The notes: generated by a model from the sequence alone, not told the origin. Positions 34,386 to 44,035 are shown, counted from the first letter of the stretch. The stretch is DNA of 64,000 bases from Paenibacillus sp. P25 (GCA_024704175.1 CP085629.1:682001-746000), one strand, 5' to 3'. Program-made: numbers and translations.

Positions 34386-35288
34386 TTACGTATTCCGTAT
34401 CTTCATCTGCTCGCGGACAAAGGCCAGGAATGGGGCGGCCGCCGGAGAAAGCGGGTCGCCGGACAGCGTGCAGAGCCGGATCGGATGCGCCGTTCGCACT
34501 CCCTCTACCTCTACGCTTGCTACGTCTCCGCGCTTCAGGTATTCCTCCGCTTCCAGGGCGGAAAGCACGCTGGCCCCGTATCCGGCGACCACCGCGCGGA
34601 TCGTTTCATTCATGCCGCTGAATTCAAGTCCGACTTGCGGAAGCGGGAGCCGCTGCGAACGGCATAGGGCGAAGAGCATTTCCCGGGCCGAGCTTCCTTC
34701 TTCGCGCAATACGAAAGGGAGCTCCAGCAGATGCTCAAGGCGGATCCGTCCGCCGGCAAACGGATGCTCCTTCGGTACGATAAACAGGATAGGATCATCG
34801 AACAGAGCCTCCTGCTCAATATCGGGCGGCAGGGGAGCCCCGCCTCCGATGAAGGCGATGTCGGCCTTATACCCGAGCAGCGGCTCGGCGGCTTGGGCGG
34901 AGCTGACGGTCGTGAGCGCCAGCTCGATGGCGGGATGATTCCGTTTAAATTCGGCCATCCACCCGGGAAGCAGGCGGTTGGCCGGAAGATAGGTGGCGGC
35001 CAGCCGCGCGCCGTCCGGTCCGACCGTGGCGGTAATCGTCCATGGCCTGCTCCATCCGCGGCTCCAAGGAAAACATCCGCCCGGCATAATCCGCGAGCAG
35101 CTCCCCGGCACCGGTGAGGCGGATGCCGCGTCCCTCAGGCTCCAGAAGGGGAGACCAAGCTCCTTCTCCAGATTGCGGATTTGCGCCGTGACCGCCGGCT
35201 GGCTGATCCGGAGCTCTTCCCGCAGACCCGCGTAACGCTGCCCAGGCGGGTCTGCGGTATGAAACAGTTTCAGCGCATGTAAGTTCAT
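34386..35288 (-). CDS. LysR-family transcriptional regulator (frame broken in N-terminal third)
   Basis: Starts at ATG 35288 (MNLHALKLFHT). The helix-turn-helix EELRISQPAVTAQIRNLEKE is clear. The linker helix LTGAGELLADYAGRMFSLEP appears in a second frame around 35050-35140, and the effector domain (LAATYLPANRLLPGWMAEF ... VVAGYGASVLSALEAEEYL) is intact in the first frame. Compensating single-base errors explain this. It is divergent from threonine synthase, with AT-rich 35289-35416 between, the usual LysR arrangement, so it may control that gene. Confidence 0.8.
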   Translation of the reverse strand: MNLHALKLFHTADPPGQRYAGLREELRISQPAVTAQIRNLEKELGLPFWSLRDAASASPVPGSCSRIMPGGCFPWSRGWSRPWTITATVGPDGARLAATYLPANRLLPGWMAEFKRNHPAIELALTTVSSAQAAEPLLGYKADIAFIGGGAPLPPDIEQEALFDDPILFIVPKEHPFAGGRIRLEHLLELPFVLREEGSSAREMLFALCRSQRLPLPQVGLEFSGMNETIRAVVAGYGASVLSALEAEEYLKRGDVASVEVEGVRTAHPIRLCTLSGDPLSPAAAPFLAFVREQMKIRNT

Positions 35289-35416
35289 GGTACACCGTCC
35301 GTAGAAATATAAATTTTATTGATGATTTATTTGAAATAATATATTAGATTTATCTTTCTGGCTCCATTATTGTATAGCTATCCTGATAAAATAACAAGAA
35401 AGGCGGAGCCCTAAAG

Positions 35417-36674
35417 ATGAGAATGCGATGTATGATTGCGGGAAGGACTGGGCGGAAGGAGAGAGAGGGAATCCTTTTATATGCGAATGCGGCGGGGTCC
35501 TGGATGTGAAACAGGAGTTCCGCGACCTGGATACCGAGGCGTTGAAACGTGTCTTTCATCAGCGGCTTAGCGCCCGGACGGGAATGTATGCCAGCGGGGT
35601 ATGGCGCTATAAGGAATTGATCCTGCCGGATCTGCCGGAGGAACGGGTGGTAACACGCTATGAAGGGAATACAGCGCTGTTCGATGCTTCGCCGGACATG
35701 ACGCGGTCCGCAGGCATAGGAAAATTGTGGTTTAAGGCGCAGAGCGGCAACCCCAGCGGTTCGTTCAAGGACAATGGCATGACCGCGGCTGTTTCCTACG
35801 GACGGCATCTGGGTTATACGCGCTTTACCTGCTCCTCAACAGGCAATACGGCCTCCTCGCTTGCCATGTATGCGGCCGCCGCAGGGGAGAAGCGCATGTT
35901 TTTTTGCCGGGGAAGCACATCTCTTACAGCAAGGTGCTGCAAACGCTGGCATACGGCGGACGGATCCATACGATCGACGGGACCTACGACGATGGCGTCC
36001 GTTTCAGTGAACAGCATGCGGAGGAGCTCGGACTGTTTGTCTGCAACTCGATCAATCCCTACCGGATCGAAGGGCAGAAAAGCATCGTCTTCGAGCTGGC
36101 CCAAACGCTGGATTGGCGGTCGCCGGATTGGATCCTCATCCCGGGCGGTGCTCTTAGCCATGGAGCCGCGGTGGGCAAAGGGGTGGATGAGCTGTACAGG
36201 CTCGGTTTCATCCGGAGCAAGCCCCGGATAGCGATCGTTCAGGCGGAGGGGGCTTCGCCCTTTTATAAGATGACGGTGGAGGGGAAGGAAGCGCTGGTGC
36301 CGGAGCCCAAGCCATTTACGCGGGCTTCCGCTTTGAATATCGGGAATCCGCCAAGCTGGCAGAAGGCACTGAGGTACGCGATTCGCGGCACGGATGGACT
36401 GGTGCTGTGTGTAAGCGACGAGGAAATTATGGAGGCGAAACGGGAGATCGACCGGGCCGGCATCGGATGCGAGCCTGCTTCGGCGGCAGGACTGGCCGGG
36501 CTTAAGCGGCTGTCGGCGCGCGGCCTTGCAGGCAGGAGCGATTCGGCCGTATGCATTCTTACCGGGCATCTGCTGAAGGATGCGGACGTGCTGGAGGAAT
36601 TGTACGCGCCGGGGCTGGCAAGGTCTCCAGTTCCGCTGACCCCGGATGCCGTGAGAAAGGTGCTGGGGAGGTAG
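35417..36674 (+). CDS. thrC: Threonine synthase-like PLP enzyme (frame broken twice)
   Basis: ATG 35417 opens MRMRC; after one missing T near 35428 it continues YDCGKDWAEG and FICECGG, a zinc-ribbon-like N-terminus. The PLP lysine is in SGNPSGSFKDNGM, the phosphate-binding loop is STGNTASSLA, and the ASPFYK and EPASAAGLAGL segments fit threonine synthase. At 35898 seven T should probably be eight, giving MFFLPGKHISYSKVLQTLAY. It converts O-phosphohomoserine to threonine; the thrB and hom genes are not adjacent, so a paralog role is possible. Length about 418 residues. Confidence 0.82.
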
Positions 36675-36744
36675 ACGCGGGTTGCTTTCCTGCCGCGGTT
36701 TCTATACAATGGAGGAAAACCGCACAGTGGGAGATGTCCGACGC

Positions 36745-37047
36745 ATGAACTGCAAAATTTCGCGCAATGCCGCTAAAGTTATTTTGGCTGAGCTGGAGAA
36801 GGAAGAGAATAAGGAGCTTAAGCTTCGCGTGTTCGTCACGCATAAGCACGGAGATCACGCACATTACGGGATGAATCTCGACACGCCCACCGACAAGGAC
36901 GAAGTCGTATCAACCGATAAAGGGATTGACGTCATTCTGCAAAAGGACGAGCCGCTTCTTGACGGCATCCGCATCGATTATTTCTATACTCCGGAAGAGG
37001 GCTTTGCGGTCACGAATCCGAGCAAAGGCAATCATGGCGATCACTAA
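36745..37047 (+). CDS. HesB/IscA-like protein
   Basis: 100 residues from ATG 36745 (MNCKISRNAAKVILAELEKE), intact; GGGAGAT lies nine bases upstream. The beta-sandwich pattern of the HesB/IscA-like fold is present: LKLRVFVTHKHGDHAHYGMN, DKGIDVILQKDEPLLDGIRI and FAVTNPSKG. The CxGxxC end of true IscA/SufA is replaced by NPSKGNHGDH, as in Bacillus stand-alone HesB-like proteins, so cluster transfer is uncertain. His-rich stretches may bind metal. Confidence 0.7.
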   Translation: MNCKISRNAAKVILAELEKEENKELKLRVFVTHKHGDHAHYGMNLDTPTDKDEVVSTDKGIDVILQKDEPLLDGIRIDYFYTPEEGFAVTNPSKGNHGDH

Positions 37048-37084
37048 GCAGTAACGGCCCCCGCTTGAGAAAGGAAAGACCGAG

Positions 37085-37309
37085 ATGCCTAACGACATAC
37101 GGGTATGCGATAAATGCAAGCACATGAGAATGAAAACCGCTCTGCCGAAGCTGAAGAAGCTCGCCCCCGACGCTGACATCCAGGTGGGCTGCAAGTCGTA
37201 TTGCGGTCCATGCTCGAGATTTGCCTTCATATATATCAATGGAAGGTATATCACGGGAGCGACGGAAGACGAAGCGATCGAGAAAGCCAGCAAATACGTA
37301 AAGAAATAG
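37085..37309 (+). CDS. DUF1450 (YuzB-like) protein
   Basis: 74 residues, intact, behind GGAAAGACCGAG. Cysteines in RVCDKCKHMR and VGCKSYCGPCSRFAF and the ending TEDEAIEKASKYV are the DUF1450/YuzB pattern, a small thioredoxin-like or metal-binding fold common in Bacillales. Function unknown. It is 37 bp after the HesB-like gene and probably cotranscribed, followed by a terminator. Confidence 0.85.
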   Translation: MPNDIRVCDKCKHMRMKTALPKLKKLAPDADIQVGCKSYCGPCSRFAFIYINGRYITGATEDEAIEKASKYVKK

Positions 37310-37327
37310 TAGAATATGAACTTAGGG

Positions 37328-37357
37328 AAGACTCTGCCGTATGGGGAGTCTTTTTTT
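37328..37357 (+). terminator. Terminator after DUF1450 gene
   Basis: AAGACTC (37328-37334) pairs with GAGTCTT (37346-37352), followed by a T-run. Confidence 0.75.
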
Positions 37358-37450
37358 ATTCTTTAGGTACAGTTCGCTATTCAAAACCGGAAAGATAAGC
37401 TATACTATGTAACTGTCAATTTACCAAAGGTTAAAAAAGGAGCAATCCCC

Positions 37451-38702
37451 TTGCTGGCATCGATAAAAGAAAACGGAGCCGCCCGGCTCGCCCGGTTCGC
37501 CCGGGAATATCATCCTATTGTGCATGTGCTTCTGGTCGGCACGGTTCTGGCCCGAGCCGCCAATTCCATGAGCATGCCGTTCCTCGCCATTTATCTTTCC
37601 CGCGAATCGGCGCTGAATCCCCTGCTGATCGGAGCCATCATCGGGCTCGGTTCCTTGGCGGGCACCGCGGGAGGCTTCATTGGAGGAGCTTTGTCCGACC
37701 GGGTCGGACGCAAGCGGATTATGCTGATCGCCCTGGCCGGCTGGGTGGTGGTATTCGGCGGCTTCGCCATAGCCAAGGCCCCGCTCGTCTTTATGCTGCT
37801 CAACATGCTGAACGGCCTGTGCCGTTCGCTCTATGAGCCGGTCTCCCAGGCGCTGATGGCCGATGTAACCGAGAAATCGAAGCGGCTTAAAGTATTTTCG
37901 CTCCGCTATATCGCCATCAATGTCGGGGTGGCCGTCGGCCCGCTGCTCGGCGCTTACTTCGGGACGCTTACGGCGTGGCTTCCTTTTCTGGTAACGGCGG
38001 CGGTCTATTTGATATATTCGGTCATCCTTTACATCCTGCTGCAAGCATTCGGAATCCGGCGCATCGAAGGGGAGCAGAAGAAGGGCGTCACGATCCGTTC
38101 CGCTTGGGGAGTCATCGTTAGAGACCGGGTATTCCGCTTGTATATCATCGGAGCGGCCGTCGGAGCGGTCGGTTATTCGCAAATGACTGTATCGCTTTCG
38201 CAATATGTGGAGAAAAGCGTAACGGAAGGCGCTACGCTGTTCGCCCTGCTGATGACCCTGAATGCGGTGACGGTAGTCCTGCTTCAGGTGCCGCTGTCCC
38301 GGTGGTTTGAGAAGAAAGGGCCTATGGCGGCGATCGCTACCGGGAGTCTGATGTTCGCCTCCGGGGATGTCGGCTATGCGCTGTCCACGAGTTGGGCCTG
38401 GTTTATGGTATCCATGTTCCTCTTCACGCTCGGTGAAATCTTAACCTACCCGGCCGGAAACGTATTAATCGACCGCTTGGCGCCTGACGGGTCCGCGGGG
38501 AACCTATTTCGGGGCCCAGAGCTTCTCGAGCATCGGCCAGTTTATAGGACCTTTGATCGGAGGTTATATCTTGTCGAAATTCGGAGGCGAGACACTCTTT
38601 GCATTAATGGCCGCAGTCTCAATTTCCGGAATCTATTTTTACTGGAAAGGTCATAAAATGACGAAAATAGTTCAAAATACCTATGTTAATGAGTTAAAAT
38701 GA
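37451..38702 (+). CDS. MFS transporter (frame broken near the end)
   Basis: TTG 37451, eight bases behind AAGGAG. About 415 residues with twelve hydrophobic helices. The MFS motif A is GGALSDRVGRKRIM (loop 2-3) and a motif-C-like AVGPLLGAYFG lies in helix 5. After GSAG near 38505 the frame shifts; dropping one base gives TYFGAQSFSSIGQFIGPLIG and two more helices to TGA 38700-38702. Drug or metabolite efflux is likely; the substrate is unknown. The GATTC/GAATC hairpin at 38699-38716 may terminate it. Confidence 0.85.
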
Positions 38703-38787
38703 TTCAAAAGAATCATTTTCATGTTTGGGCCTCTTCTTTTATGCTGAACATAGAGAACGAACACCAATAGACATAATTCGATCGTGC

Positions 38788-38876
38788 TCGATAAAGGCAA
38801 AGCAGGCGAAAGCCTGTGACGCAAAGCTACAGGGGCTACTACTGCACATAAGCGTTACGCCAGCCAGTCGCCGAAG
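38788..38876 (+). ncRNA. c-di-GMP-I (GEMM-I) riboswitch aptamer
   Basis: The sequence contains the conserved parts of GEMM-I in order: AAAGGCAAAGC, a GNRA-capped stem AGGCGAAAGCCT, the invariant GACGCAAAGC, the A-rich bulge and second stem, and the tetraloop receptor side CGCCAGCCAGTCGCCGAA. Spacing fits the class. It is followed after about 24 bp by a terminator hairpin and then the orphan gene at 38955, so it should control that gene by transcription termination in response to cyclic di-GMP. Confidence 0.88.
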
Positions 38877-38899
38877 GAACGGTTGTGCGCTTAATAGCG

Positions 38900-38929
38900 G
38901 ACTCCCGAACCGGTTTAGGGGGTCTTTTT
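38900..38929 (+). terminator. Expression-platform terminator of the c-di-GMP riboswitch
   Basis: GACTCCC (38900-38906) pairs with GGGGGTC (38918-38924, one G-U pair), then TTTTT. It sits between aptamer and coding region. Confidence 0.75.
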
Positions 38930-38954
38930 GTAATGATGATTGGAGGAAAGGTCG

Positions 38955-39260
38955 ATGTTATCCGGAGAGGGACGGAGCCTGATGGTGAGAAAAGGATTTT
39001 ATACCAAAATCGGCAATGATTTTGTCGGGGTTTATTTGGCTTCCGATGGGCCGAAGCTGTTCATCAATAAAGAGGTCTATGAACTGATGTCACCTTATTG
39101 GGATGTCGAGATGGTCATGGGCCGCCAATATCACATTGTCAATTTTTACTGGAACGGTGAAGTTAAGCTATCGGTTCGCTGCGGCGCAGAGCAGGATATG
39201 TTTATCACGCTTTATGATTATTTAAGCTGCAGATCGGAACGCCAGGCGAGGCTGGCTTAA
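38955..39260 (+). CDS. Orphan 101-residue protein under c-di-GMP riboswitch control
   Basis: ATG 38955, nine bases after GGAGG. A soluble, beta-rich looking protein: GFYTKIGNDFVGVYLASDGP, LFINKEVYELMSPYWDVEM and QYHIVNFYWNGEVKLSVRCG. No signal peptide, membrane helix or known domain. Because it follows a c-di-GMP-I aptamer and terminator, it is probably a lifestyle-linked (motility, biofilm or surface) effector. The name of any family is not known to me. Confidence 0.7.
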   Translation: MLSGEGRSLMVRKGFYTKIGNDFVGVYLASDGPKLFINKEVYELMSPYWDVEMVMGRQYHIVNFYWNGEVKLSVRCGAEQDMFITLYDYLSCRSERQARLA

Positions 39261-39394
39261 TCTTCATTGACGGTCTTTATAAAGAACATTGGGAAAATGG
39301 CTCCTGCAGCGTCACGTATTATGGTTTCCGGCATAGGCTGTTTTAGGTGAATGCCCAGAGGAACACATACACGTGGGCTGACAGGAGGAATACG

Positions 39395-40215
39395 ATGGAA
39401 CCGTTGATGTCGTACCCGGCTTCGGCTTTGTTTGAGCACCGCTTTTGGCTGCAGGTCCTGGGGGACCATGCCCGCTTTATCCGCGAAGCCTTGTCCACGC
39501 GGGAACAGGAGGAAGTGGAACGTGCGAAGGCGTTCGTTCACGTGATGGACGCTCTTTTGGAACGTGCGCGTTCCGCACCGGAGGGAGAGGCGCTCCGTTC
39601 CCTCAATCAGGAAGCCGATCAAAGGGCCAAGGAGCTGCGCGATTTCAAGCTTCATCTGCTGCGGCGTCACTTGATCGGAACGATCTCGATCGGGCTCCCT
39701 CCGACTTTCCTAAGTCATATGGTGAATGAGCTGGAGGAGTATTTAAGGGTGCTCGGCTATCTTCTCTCCGGACAGCCGGCACCGGTATTCCATGATGTGC
39801 ATCATCATCTGGTATGGCCGCAGGACGCATACGGTCATGCCGCGTCCATCGCATCGGATCTGGATATGACGGAGAAACGCCTGATTGAGATGGCGCAAAC
39901 GTTCGATCAGCATTTCCGCGATTTTTATTTGAAAGCGGTGGAGCTTGCCGGCTATCTGCGGACCAACCTGAAGCAGTTCCCGGCTTTAACCCGGTTTAAC
40001 AAAGAAGTGGAGCTGGAGATGGTGCTGTTCCGGCAATTCCTGCATGAGCTGGAGGAATTGCGGATGGGCAAGGAAGCGCTTGGCACGCTGTCCCCCTTAT
40101 GGCTGACCATATGGCCAGAGAGGAATGCTATTATTTAATGAAGCTGTCGATGACTCAGGGAAGCAAGATGAAGGGACCCCAATGCGACCCGGGAAAACCG
40201 AGGACGGAAGAATGA
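39395..40215 (+). CDS. DUF2935 family protein (frame broken near the end)
   Basis: ATG 39395 behind AGGAGGAATACG. An all-helical protein with repeated E/H-rich segments: ALFEHRFWLQVLGDHARFI, VNELEEYLRVLGYLL, DVHHHLVWPQDAYGHAASI and ELEMVLFRQFLHELEELRMG. DUF2935 is a ferritin-like or four-helix metal-binding family found in spore formers. The expected ending LMADHMAREECYYLMKL appears after adding one C to the CCCCC run near 40095, giving a stop at 40213-40215. Function unknown; metal binding is inferred from conserved Glu/His. Confidence 0.85.
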
Positions 40216-40339
40216 AGCCTAATAGAATCGCAAACCAATGATGCTCTCGGATTGAGGGCTTTTTTGTTGCGGGAATAGGGAAGAAGCGGGCCGGACACAC
40301 TTTGAAGGTAATGACCCATGGAGAAGGGAGGCGCGCGGA

Positions 40340-40435
40340 ATGTCACGAGGCAATGCCGACAACAACGGAAAAAAAGGGCGACCCGGCAACAATCAGGACT
40401 CCGAAGTAGCGGGCTCCAAAGCGAATAAGAAGTAG
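40340..40435 (+). CDS. 31-residue hydrophilic protein
   Basis: ATG 40340 lies nine bases after GGGAGG. The product (MSRGNADNNGKKGRPGNNQD and onwards) is rich in Asn, Gly and Lys and lacks hydrophobic residues, a style shared with tiny spore or stress proteins of Bacillales. The strong ribosome site supports it; no family name can be given. It ends 36 bp before the bidirectional terminator at 40471. Confidence 0.5.
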   Translation: MSRGNADNNGKKGRPGNNQDSEVAGSKANKK

Positions 40436-40470
40436 GCCGGCGTTTGCGAAGCGGCGCCATGGTAGGAAAG

Positions 40471-40507
40471 AAAACAAACCCTTGCCTTGTTGGTCAGGGT
40501 TTGTTTT
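40471..40507. terminator. Bidirectional terminator
   Basis: AAAACAAACCCT (40471-40482) pairs perfectly with AGGGTTTGTTTT (40496-40507). It overlaps the last codons of the rRNA methyltransferase gene, which converges from the right. Confidence 0.85.
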
Positions 40508-41678
40508 CGCTTCTTCCGACTGTTTCGTTTTTGTCCCGTTGGCGCGGCGGGAGCGGACCGAAATACTGAAAGAAATGGCATTCGATGCGGCCGTTGAACA
40601 GCTTGCGGTTTTTGTCCGACTTGCGTCCCATATAGTGCTCCAGCTGGCGACTTGGGGTTAAGATGAAAGCGGACCAGTTTGGAAGCTGATCATAAATTGA
40701 CCCGAACTGCCGCAGCACGCGTTCGACTTCATCGCGTTCGCCCAGCCTCTCGCCGTATGGCGGGTTGGTAATCATGCAGCCGTAGTCGCCGCGCGGCCTT
40801 GCTTTTGCTACGGGCAGCACCTGCAGGTTGATTTCTTTCGCCAGTCCGGCCGCCTTGGTCGCGGCCAGAGCGACATCGATGGCACCTTTATCGATATCGG
40901 AGCCGGCGATTTCAAGTGGAACGTCGTCTTTTACGAGATCATAAGCTTCTTCCCGGGCCTCGGACCAGAGTTGCGGCGGTAGAAGAGGCCAAGCCTCGGA
41001 ATTAAAGCTTCGGCGAAGGCCGGGCGCTAGGTTCCAGCCGATCAATGCCGCTTCGATCGGAATCGTACCCGAACCGCAGAACGGATCGTAAAGCGGACGT
41101 TCCGGCCGCCAGCGGCTTAACAGAACAAGAGCGGCCGCCATGGTTTCCTTCAGCGGCGCTTCAGTAACGAGCTTGCGGTAGCCGCGTTTGTGCAGCCCCG
41201 GGCCGGTAGTGTCCAGCGTAATCGTCGCGATATCGTTTAAGAGCGATACCTCAATGACATAGCGCCCGCCGGTTTCCTTGAACCACTCCGTTCCGTACGA
41301 TTGCTTCATTTTCTCGACGACCGCTTTCTTGACGATCCCTTGACACGCAGGCACGCTGCTCAGCTGTGATTTATGCGAACGCCCTTCGACCGGAAATTCG
41401 CCGTCTTCTGGGATCCAGTCAGCCCAAGGCATCGCTTTGACCCCCTCGAACAGCTCATCGAAGGTGCGCGCCGGAAAAGCCCCCATCTTCACTAACACCC
41501 GGTCGGAGGTACGAAGCCACAGGTTGGCCCGGCATATAGCGAGTGTGTCTCCAATAAAGGTCACCCGGCCGTTTTCCACGGTGACCCGGTCATATCCGAG
41601 GTCCCGTACTTCCCTCGCAACGACGGCTTCCAGTCCCATCGGCGCCGTAGCGATCAATTCGATTTCATTCGAAGTCAT
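40494..41678 (-). CDS. THUMP-domain 23S rRNA (guanine-N2) methyltransferase, RlmL/YpsC-like
   Basis: 394 residues from ATG 41678 (MTSNEIELIATAPMGLEAVV), behind GGAG. An N-terminal THUMP RNA-binding domain (about 1-155) is followed by a Rossmann methyltransferase with motif I DPFCGSGTIPIEAA near 198-211 and motif IV NPPYGER at 305-311, the N2-guanine methyltransferase signature. Bacillus YpsC is the close relative. It modifies 23S rRNA. Intact; an upstream GTG codon is in frame but poorly placed. Confidence 0.9.
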   Translation of the reverse strand: MTSNEIELIATAPMGLEAVVAREVRDLGYDRVTVENGRVTFIGDTLAICRANLWLRTSDRVLVKMGAFPARTFDELFEGVKAMPWADWIPEDGEFPVEGRSHKSQLSSVPACQGIVKKAVVEKMKQSYGTEWFKETGGRYVIEVSLLNDIATITLDTTGPGLHKRGYRKLVTEAPLKETMAAALVLLSRWRPERPLYDPFCGSGTIPIEAALIGWNLAPGLRRSFNSEAWPLLPPQLWSEAREEAYDLVKDDVPLEIAGSDIDKGAIDVALAATKAAGLAKEINLQVLPVAKARPRGDYGCMITNPPYGERLGERDEVERVLRQFGSIYDQLPNWSAFILTPSRQLEHYMGRKSDKNRKLFNGRIECHFFQYFGPLPPRQRDKNETVGRSENKP

Positions 41679-41831
41679 GTTCCGTTCCACTCCATTGTAT
41701 CTGTATGTATCGAGATGTTTTTAACCATCACGGATTCCTGTTGTAGTCCACTTGGAAAAGCCATACAATAACCTAGTATAGGCGATTCCTACGGATTATA
41801 CAATCGCTCAACCGAAAAGGAGGAAGGATCT

Positions 41832-42476
41832 ATGGATTCGATGGCAACTGGGGAACAATACCTGGAGGGCTTATATCCGGAGGACGAACAGCTCGCACAT
41901 GTGCTTGAGGGCATCCGGGCTAACGGAATGCCGGAAATTTCCATCGCTCCGGGTTACGGCAGGCTGCTCACCCTGCTGGTTCGAATAATCGGGGCCAAAC
42001 GGGTTATGGAAATCGGTGCGCTTGGCGGCTACAGCGGCATCTGTTTAGCGCGGGGGCTTGGCGATGACGGCAAACTGTTTTCGCTTGAGCTGAAGCAGGA
42101 ATATGCGAATCTGGCACACAAGCATTTGTCCGAAGCGGGACTGGGAAGCCGGGTCGAATACCGCGTCGGCGAAGCACTGGACAGCTTGGAGCAGCTTGAA
42201 TCGGAAGGGCATAAGTTCGATTTGTTCTTCATTGATGCCGATAAAGGCAACTACCCGAATTACCTGGAGTGGGCGATCCGGCTGGCGAATCCTGGGGCTT
42301 TGATCGTCGGAGACAATCTGCTCATGCGGGGCAGGGCGGTTAATCCTTCAGAACAGGGCAACGCCGTGACTAAAATGAGAATATTCAACGAGCGCATCGC
42401 TTCCGATCCGAGGCTGGAAAGCGTGATGCTGCCGGCCTATGACGGGTTGGCCATTGCTCGCGTAAAGCCCGAATAA
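41832..42476 (+). CDS. Caffeoyl-CoA-type O-methyltransferase
   Basis: 214 residues, intact, ATG 41832 behind AGGAGGAAGG. Family 3 O-methyltransferase features: MEIGALGGYSGICLARGL (SAM motif I), the acidic LFSLELKQEY loop and FFIDADKGNYPNYLEWAIRL, where Asp and Asn bind the catalytic metal, then VGDNLLMRG. Bacterial members (YrrM/TrmR) often methylate small catechols, and some act on tRNA wobble uridine; the target here is not decided. Divergent from the rRNA methyltransferase. Confidence 0.85.
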   Translation: MDSMATGEQYLEGLYPEDEQLAHVLEGIRANGMPEISIAPGYGRLLTLLVRIIGAKRVMEIGALGGYSGICLARGLGDDGKLFSLELKQEYANLAHKHLSEAGLGSRVEYRVGEALDSLEQLESEGHKFDLFFIDADKGNYPNYLEWAIRLANPGALIVGDNLLMRGRAVNPSEQGNAVTKMRIFNERIASDPRLESVMLPAYDGLAIARVKPE

Positions 42477-42556
42477 TCACCTAAGGTCGAAGCGCATATT
42501 ATTCTTACCGGACAGCCGGACAATGGGGTCATCTGATGAAAGGTGGTTTTTTTGCT

Positions 42557-43780
42557 GTGCAGTCCGATAAGAAATGGGATTTGGTTTCGCTTTCGACCAT
42601 TCCTTTAATCATGACGCTGGGCAATTCGATGCTGATCCCCGTTCTTCCCTCCATTCGGGAGAAGCTAGGTGTTTCTTCCTTGCAGGTCAGCCTGATTATT
42701 ACCATTTACTCCATGGTAGCTATCGTCCTGATTCCGATCGCCGGTTATTTGTCGGACCGCTTCGGACGGAAGAAAATCATCATCCCGAGCCTGATTGTGA
42801 CTGCCGCCGGCGGGCTGGTATGCGGGCTTGGCGCCTGGTTTCTGCAGCAATCCTACATGGTCATCTTGATCGGTCGTTTCCTCCAAGGTATCGGAGCGGC
42901 CGGAGCCGCACCGATCGTGATGCCGCTGGTCGGCGATCTGTTCAAGAAGGAATCGGACGTCAGCACGGGCCTTGGCATTATCGAGACGTCCAATACATTC
43001 GGCAAAGTGGTCAGCCCGATTCTGGGGTCAATACTAGCGGCTTGGATTTGGTTCGTGCCCTTCTTGGCCATCCCGGTCCTCTGCCTTATTTCTCTGCTGA
43101 TGGTTTCTTTTTTGGTCAAGACGCCGGCGCGGGAGGAGGAGCCAAAGCAAACCATCGGTCAGTTTCTTCAAACCGTAAAAACGATATTTACGGAGAAAGG
43201 ACGCTGGCTGTACGCGATCTTCGCGATCGGCGGGATTTGCATGTTCGTCGTGTTCGCGGCACTTTTCTTTTTGTCGGATTTGCTGGAGGACCAATACGGC
43301 ATTCATGGCGTCTACAAGGGGCTTCTGCTGGCCATTCCGCTCGCCATGCTGTGTCTTTCTTCCTTTGTAACCGGAAAGGCGATCGGAGAAAACAAGACCC
43401 GGATGAAATGGGCCGATTTTATCGGCACGCTTCTCCTGACAGGCGGTATGTTCCTTTGCGGTCTGATCCATACCGGAACGCTTTTCATGCTGTTCTTATT
43501 CATTTCGATCAGCGGGATCGGCATCGGAATGGCTTTACCCTCTTTGGACGCCCTGATTACGGAGGGCATTGAAAAGGGCCAGCGGGGCACGGTGACTTCC
43601 CTGTACAGCAGTATGCGGTTTATTGGCGTAGCCGTCGGGCCGCCGGTAGCTTCCGTTCTGGAGGGATACTCCCATACGGTGCTGTTTTATTCCATTGGCG
43701 GAGCCTGCGCTTTGGCGGCACTCCTGGCGTTATCCGCGATCAAACCGGGCCCTTCCCGCGTTCCCCAGCCGGGAACATGA
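42557..43780 (+). CDS. MFS transporter, drug:H+ antiporter-like
   Basis: 407 residues from GTG 42557 (MQSDKKWDLVSLSTIPLIMT), which has AAAGGTGG at the right distance; an ATG 21 bases upstream lacks a site. Twelve hydrophobic helices, motif A GYLSDRFGRKKII, helix 5 motif ETSNTFGKVVSPILGSIL and a second-half motif RFIGVAVGPPVAS. Intact. This is the Bcr/CflA or TetA-like drug efflux type; the substrate is unknown. It follows the O-methyltransferase by 80 bp. Confidence 0.87.
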   Translation: MQSDKKWDLVSLSTIPLIMTLGNSMLIPVLPSIREKLGVSSLQVSLIITIYSMVAIVLIPIAGYLSDRFGRKKIIIPSLIVTAAGGLVCGLGAWFLQQSYMVILIGRFLQGIGAAGAAPIVMPLVGDLFKKESDVSTGLGIIETSNTFGKVVSPILGSILAAWIWFVPFLAIPVLCLISLLMVSFLVKTPAREEEPKQTIGQFLQTVKTIFTEKGRWLYAIFAIGGICMFVVFAALFFLSDLLEDQYGIHGVYKGLLLAIPLAMLCLSSFVTGKAIGENKTRMKWADFIGTLLLTGGMFLCGLIHTGTLFMLFLFISISGIGIGMALPSLDALITEGIEKGQRGTVTSLYSSMRFIGVAVGPPVASVLEGYSHTVLFYSIGGACALAALLALSAIKPGPSRVPQPGT

Positions 43781-43788
43781 GCCAAGAA

Positions 43789-43822
43789 AATAAGCCTTAG
43801 CCCCCGAGGGCCAAGGCTTATT
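43789..43822. terminator. Bidirectional terminator
   Basis: AATAAGCCTT (43789-43798) pairs perfectly with AAGGCTTATT (43813-43822); T/A tracts lie on both sides. Confidence 0.82.
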
Positions 43823-43849
43823 TACATTTGGACTGATCGGTCCTCTAGT

Positions 43850-44035
43850 TCACGACGCTTCTTTCAGCGTTTCTTTCTCATGTTCGGATGGCTGCATTTT
43901 GCCATGAAACCCGGATTGCTCTCGATAAACCACCTGCCGGCGGGATTCGCGGACTTCCAATTGGCTGTAGTACATAATGAGGATTTCTGCACAGACCAAG
44001 ATGAACAGCACCTTACGAATGTTAATTTTGAGCAC
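43850..44035 (-). CDS. 61-residue single-span membrane protein
   Basis: GTG 44035 lies nine bases after GGAGGTG. A short basic N-terminus (MLKINIRK) and one hydrophobic helix VLFILVCAEILIMYY are followed by a charged cytoplasmic or external tail. It starts 29 bp after the stop of the MFS gene on the same strand, so the two probably form an operon. No family recognised. Confidence 0.6.
   Translation of the reverse strand: MLKINIRKVLFILVCAEILIMYYSQLEVRESRRQVVYREQSGFHGKMQPSEHEKETLKEAS

Noticed and set aside
42574..43572. 332-residue frame inside the MFS gene
   Set aside because: Same-strand shadow in another frame of an intact twelve-helix transporter; composition (Arg, His, Ser rich) is not protein-like.
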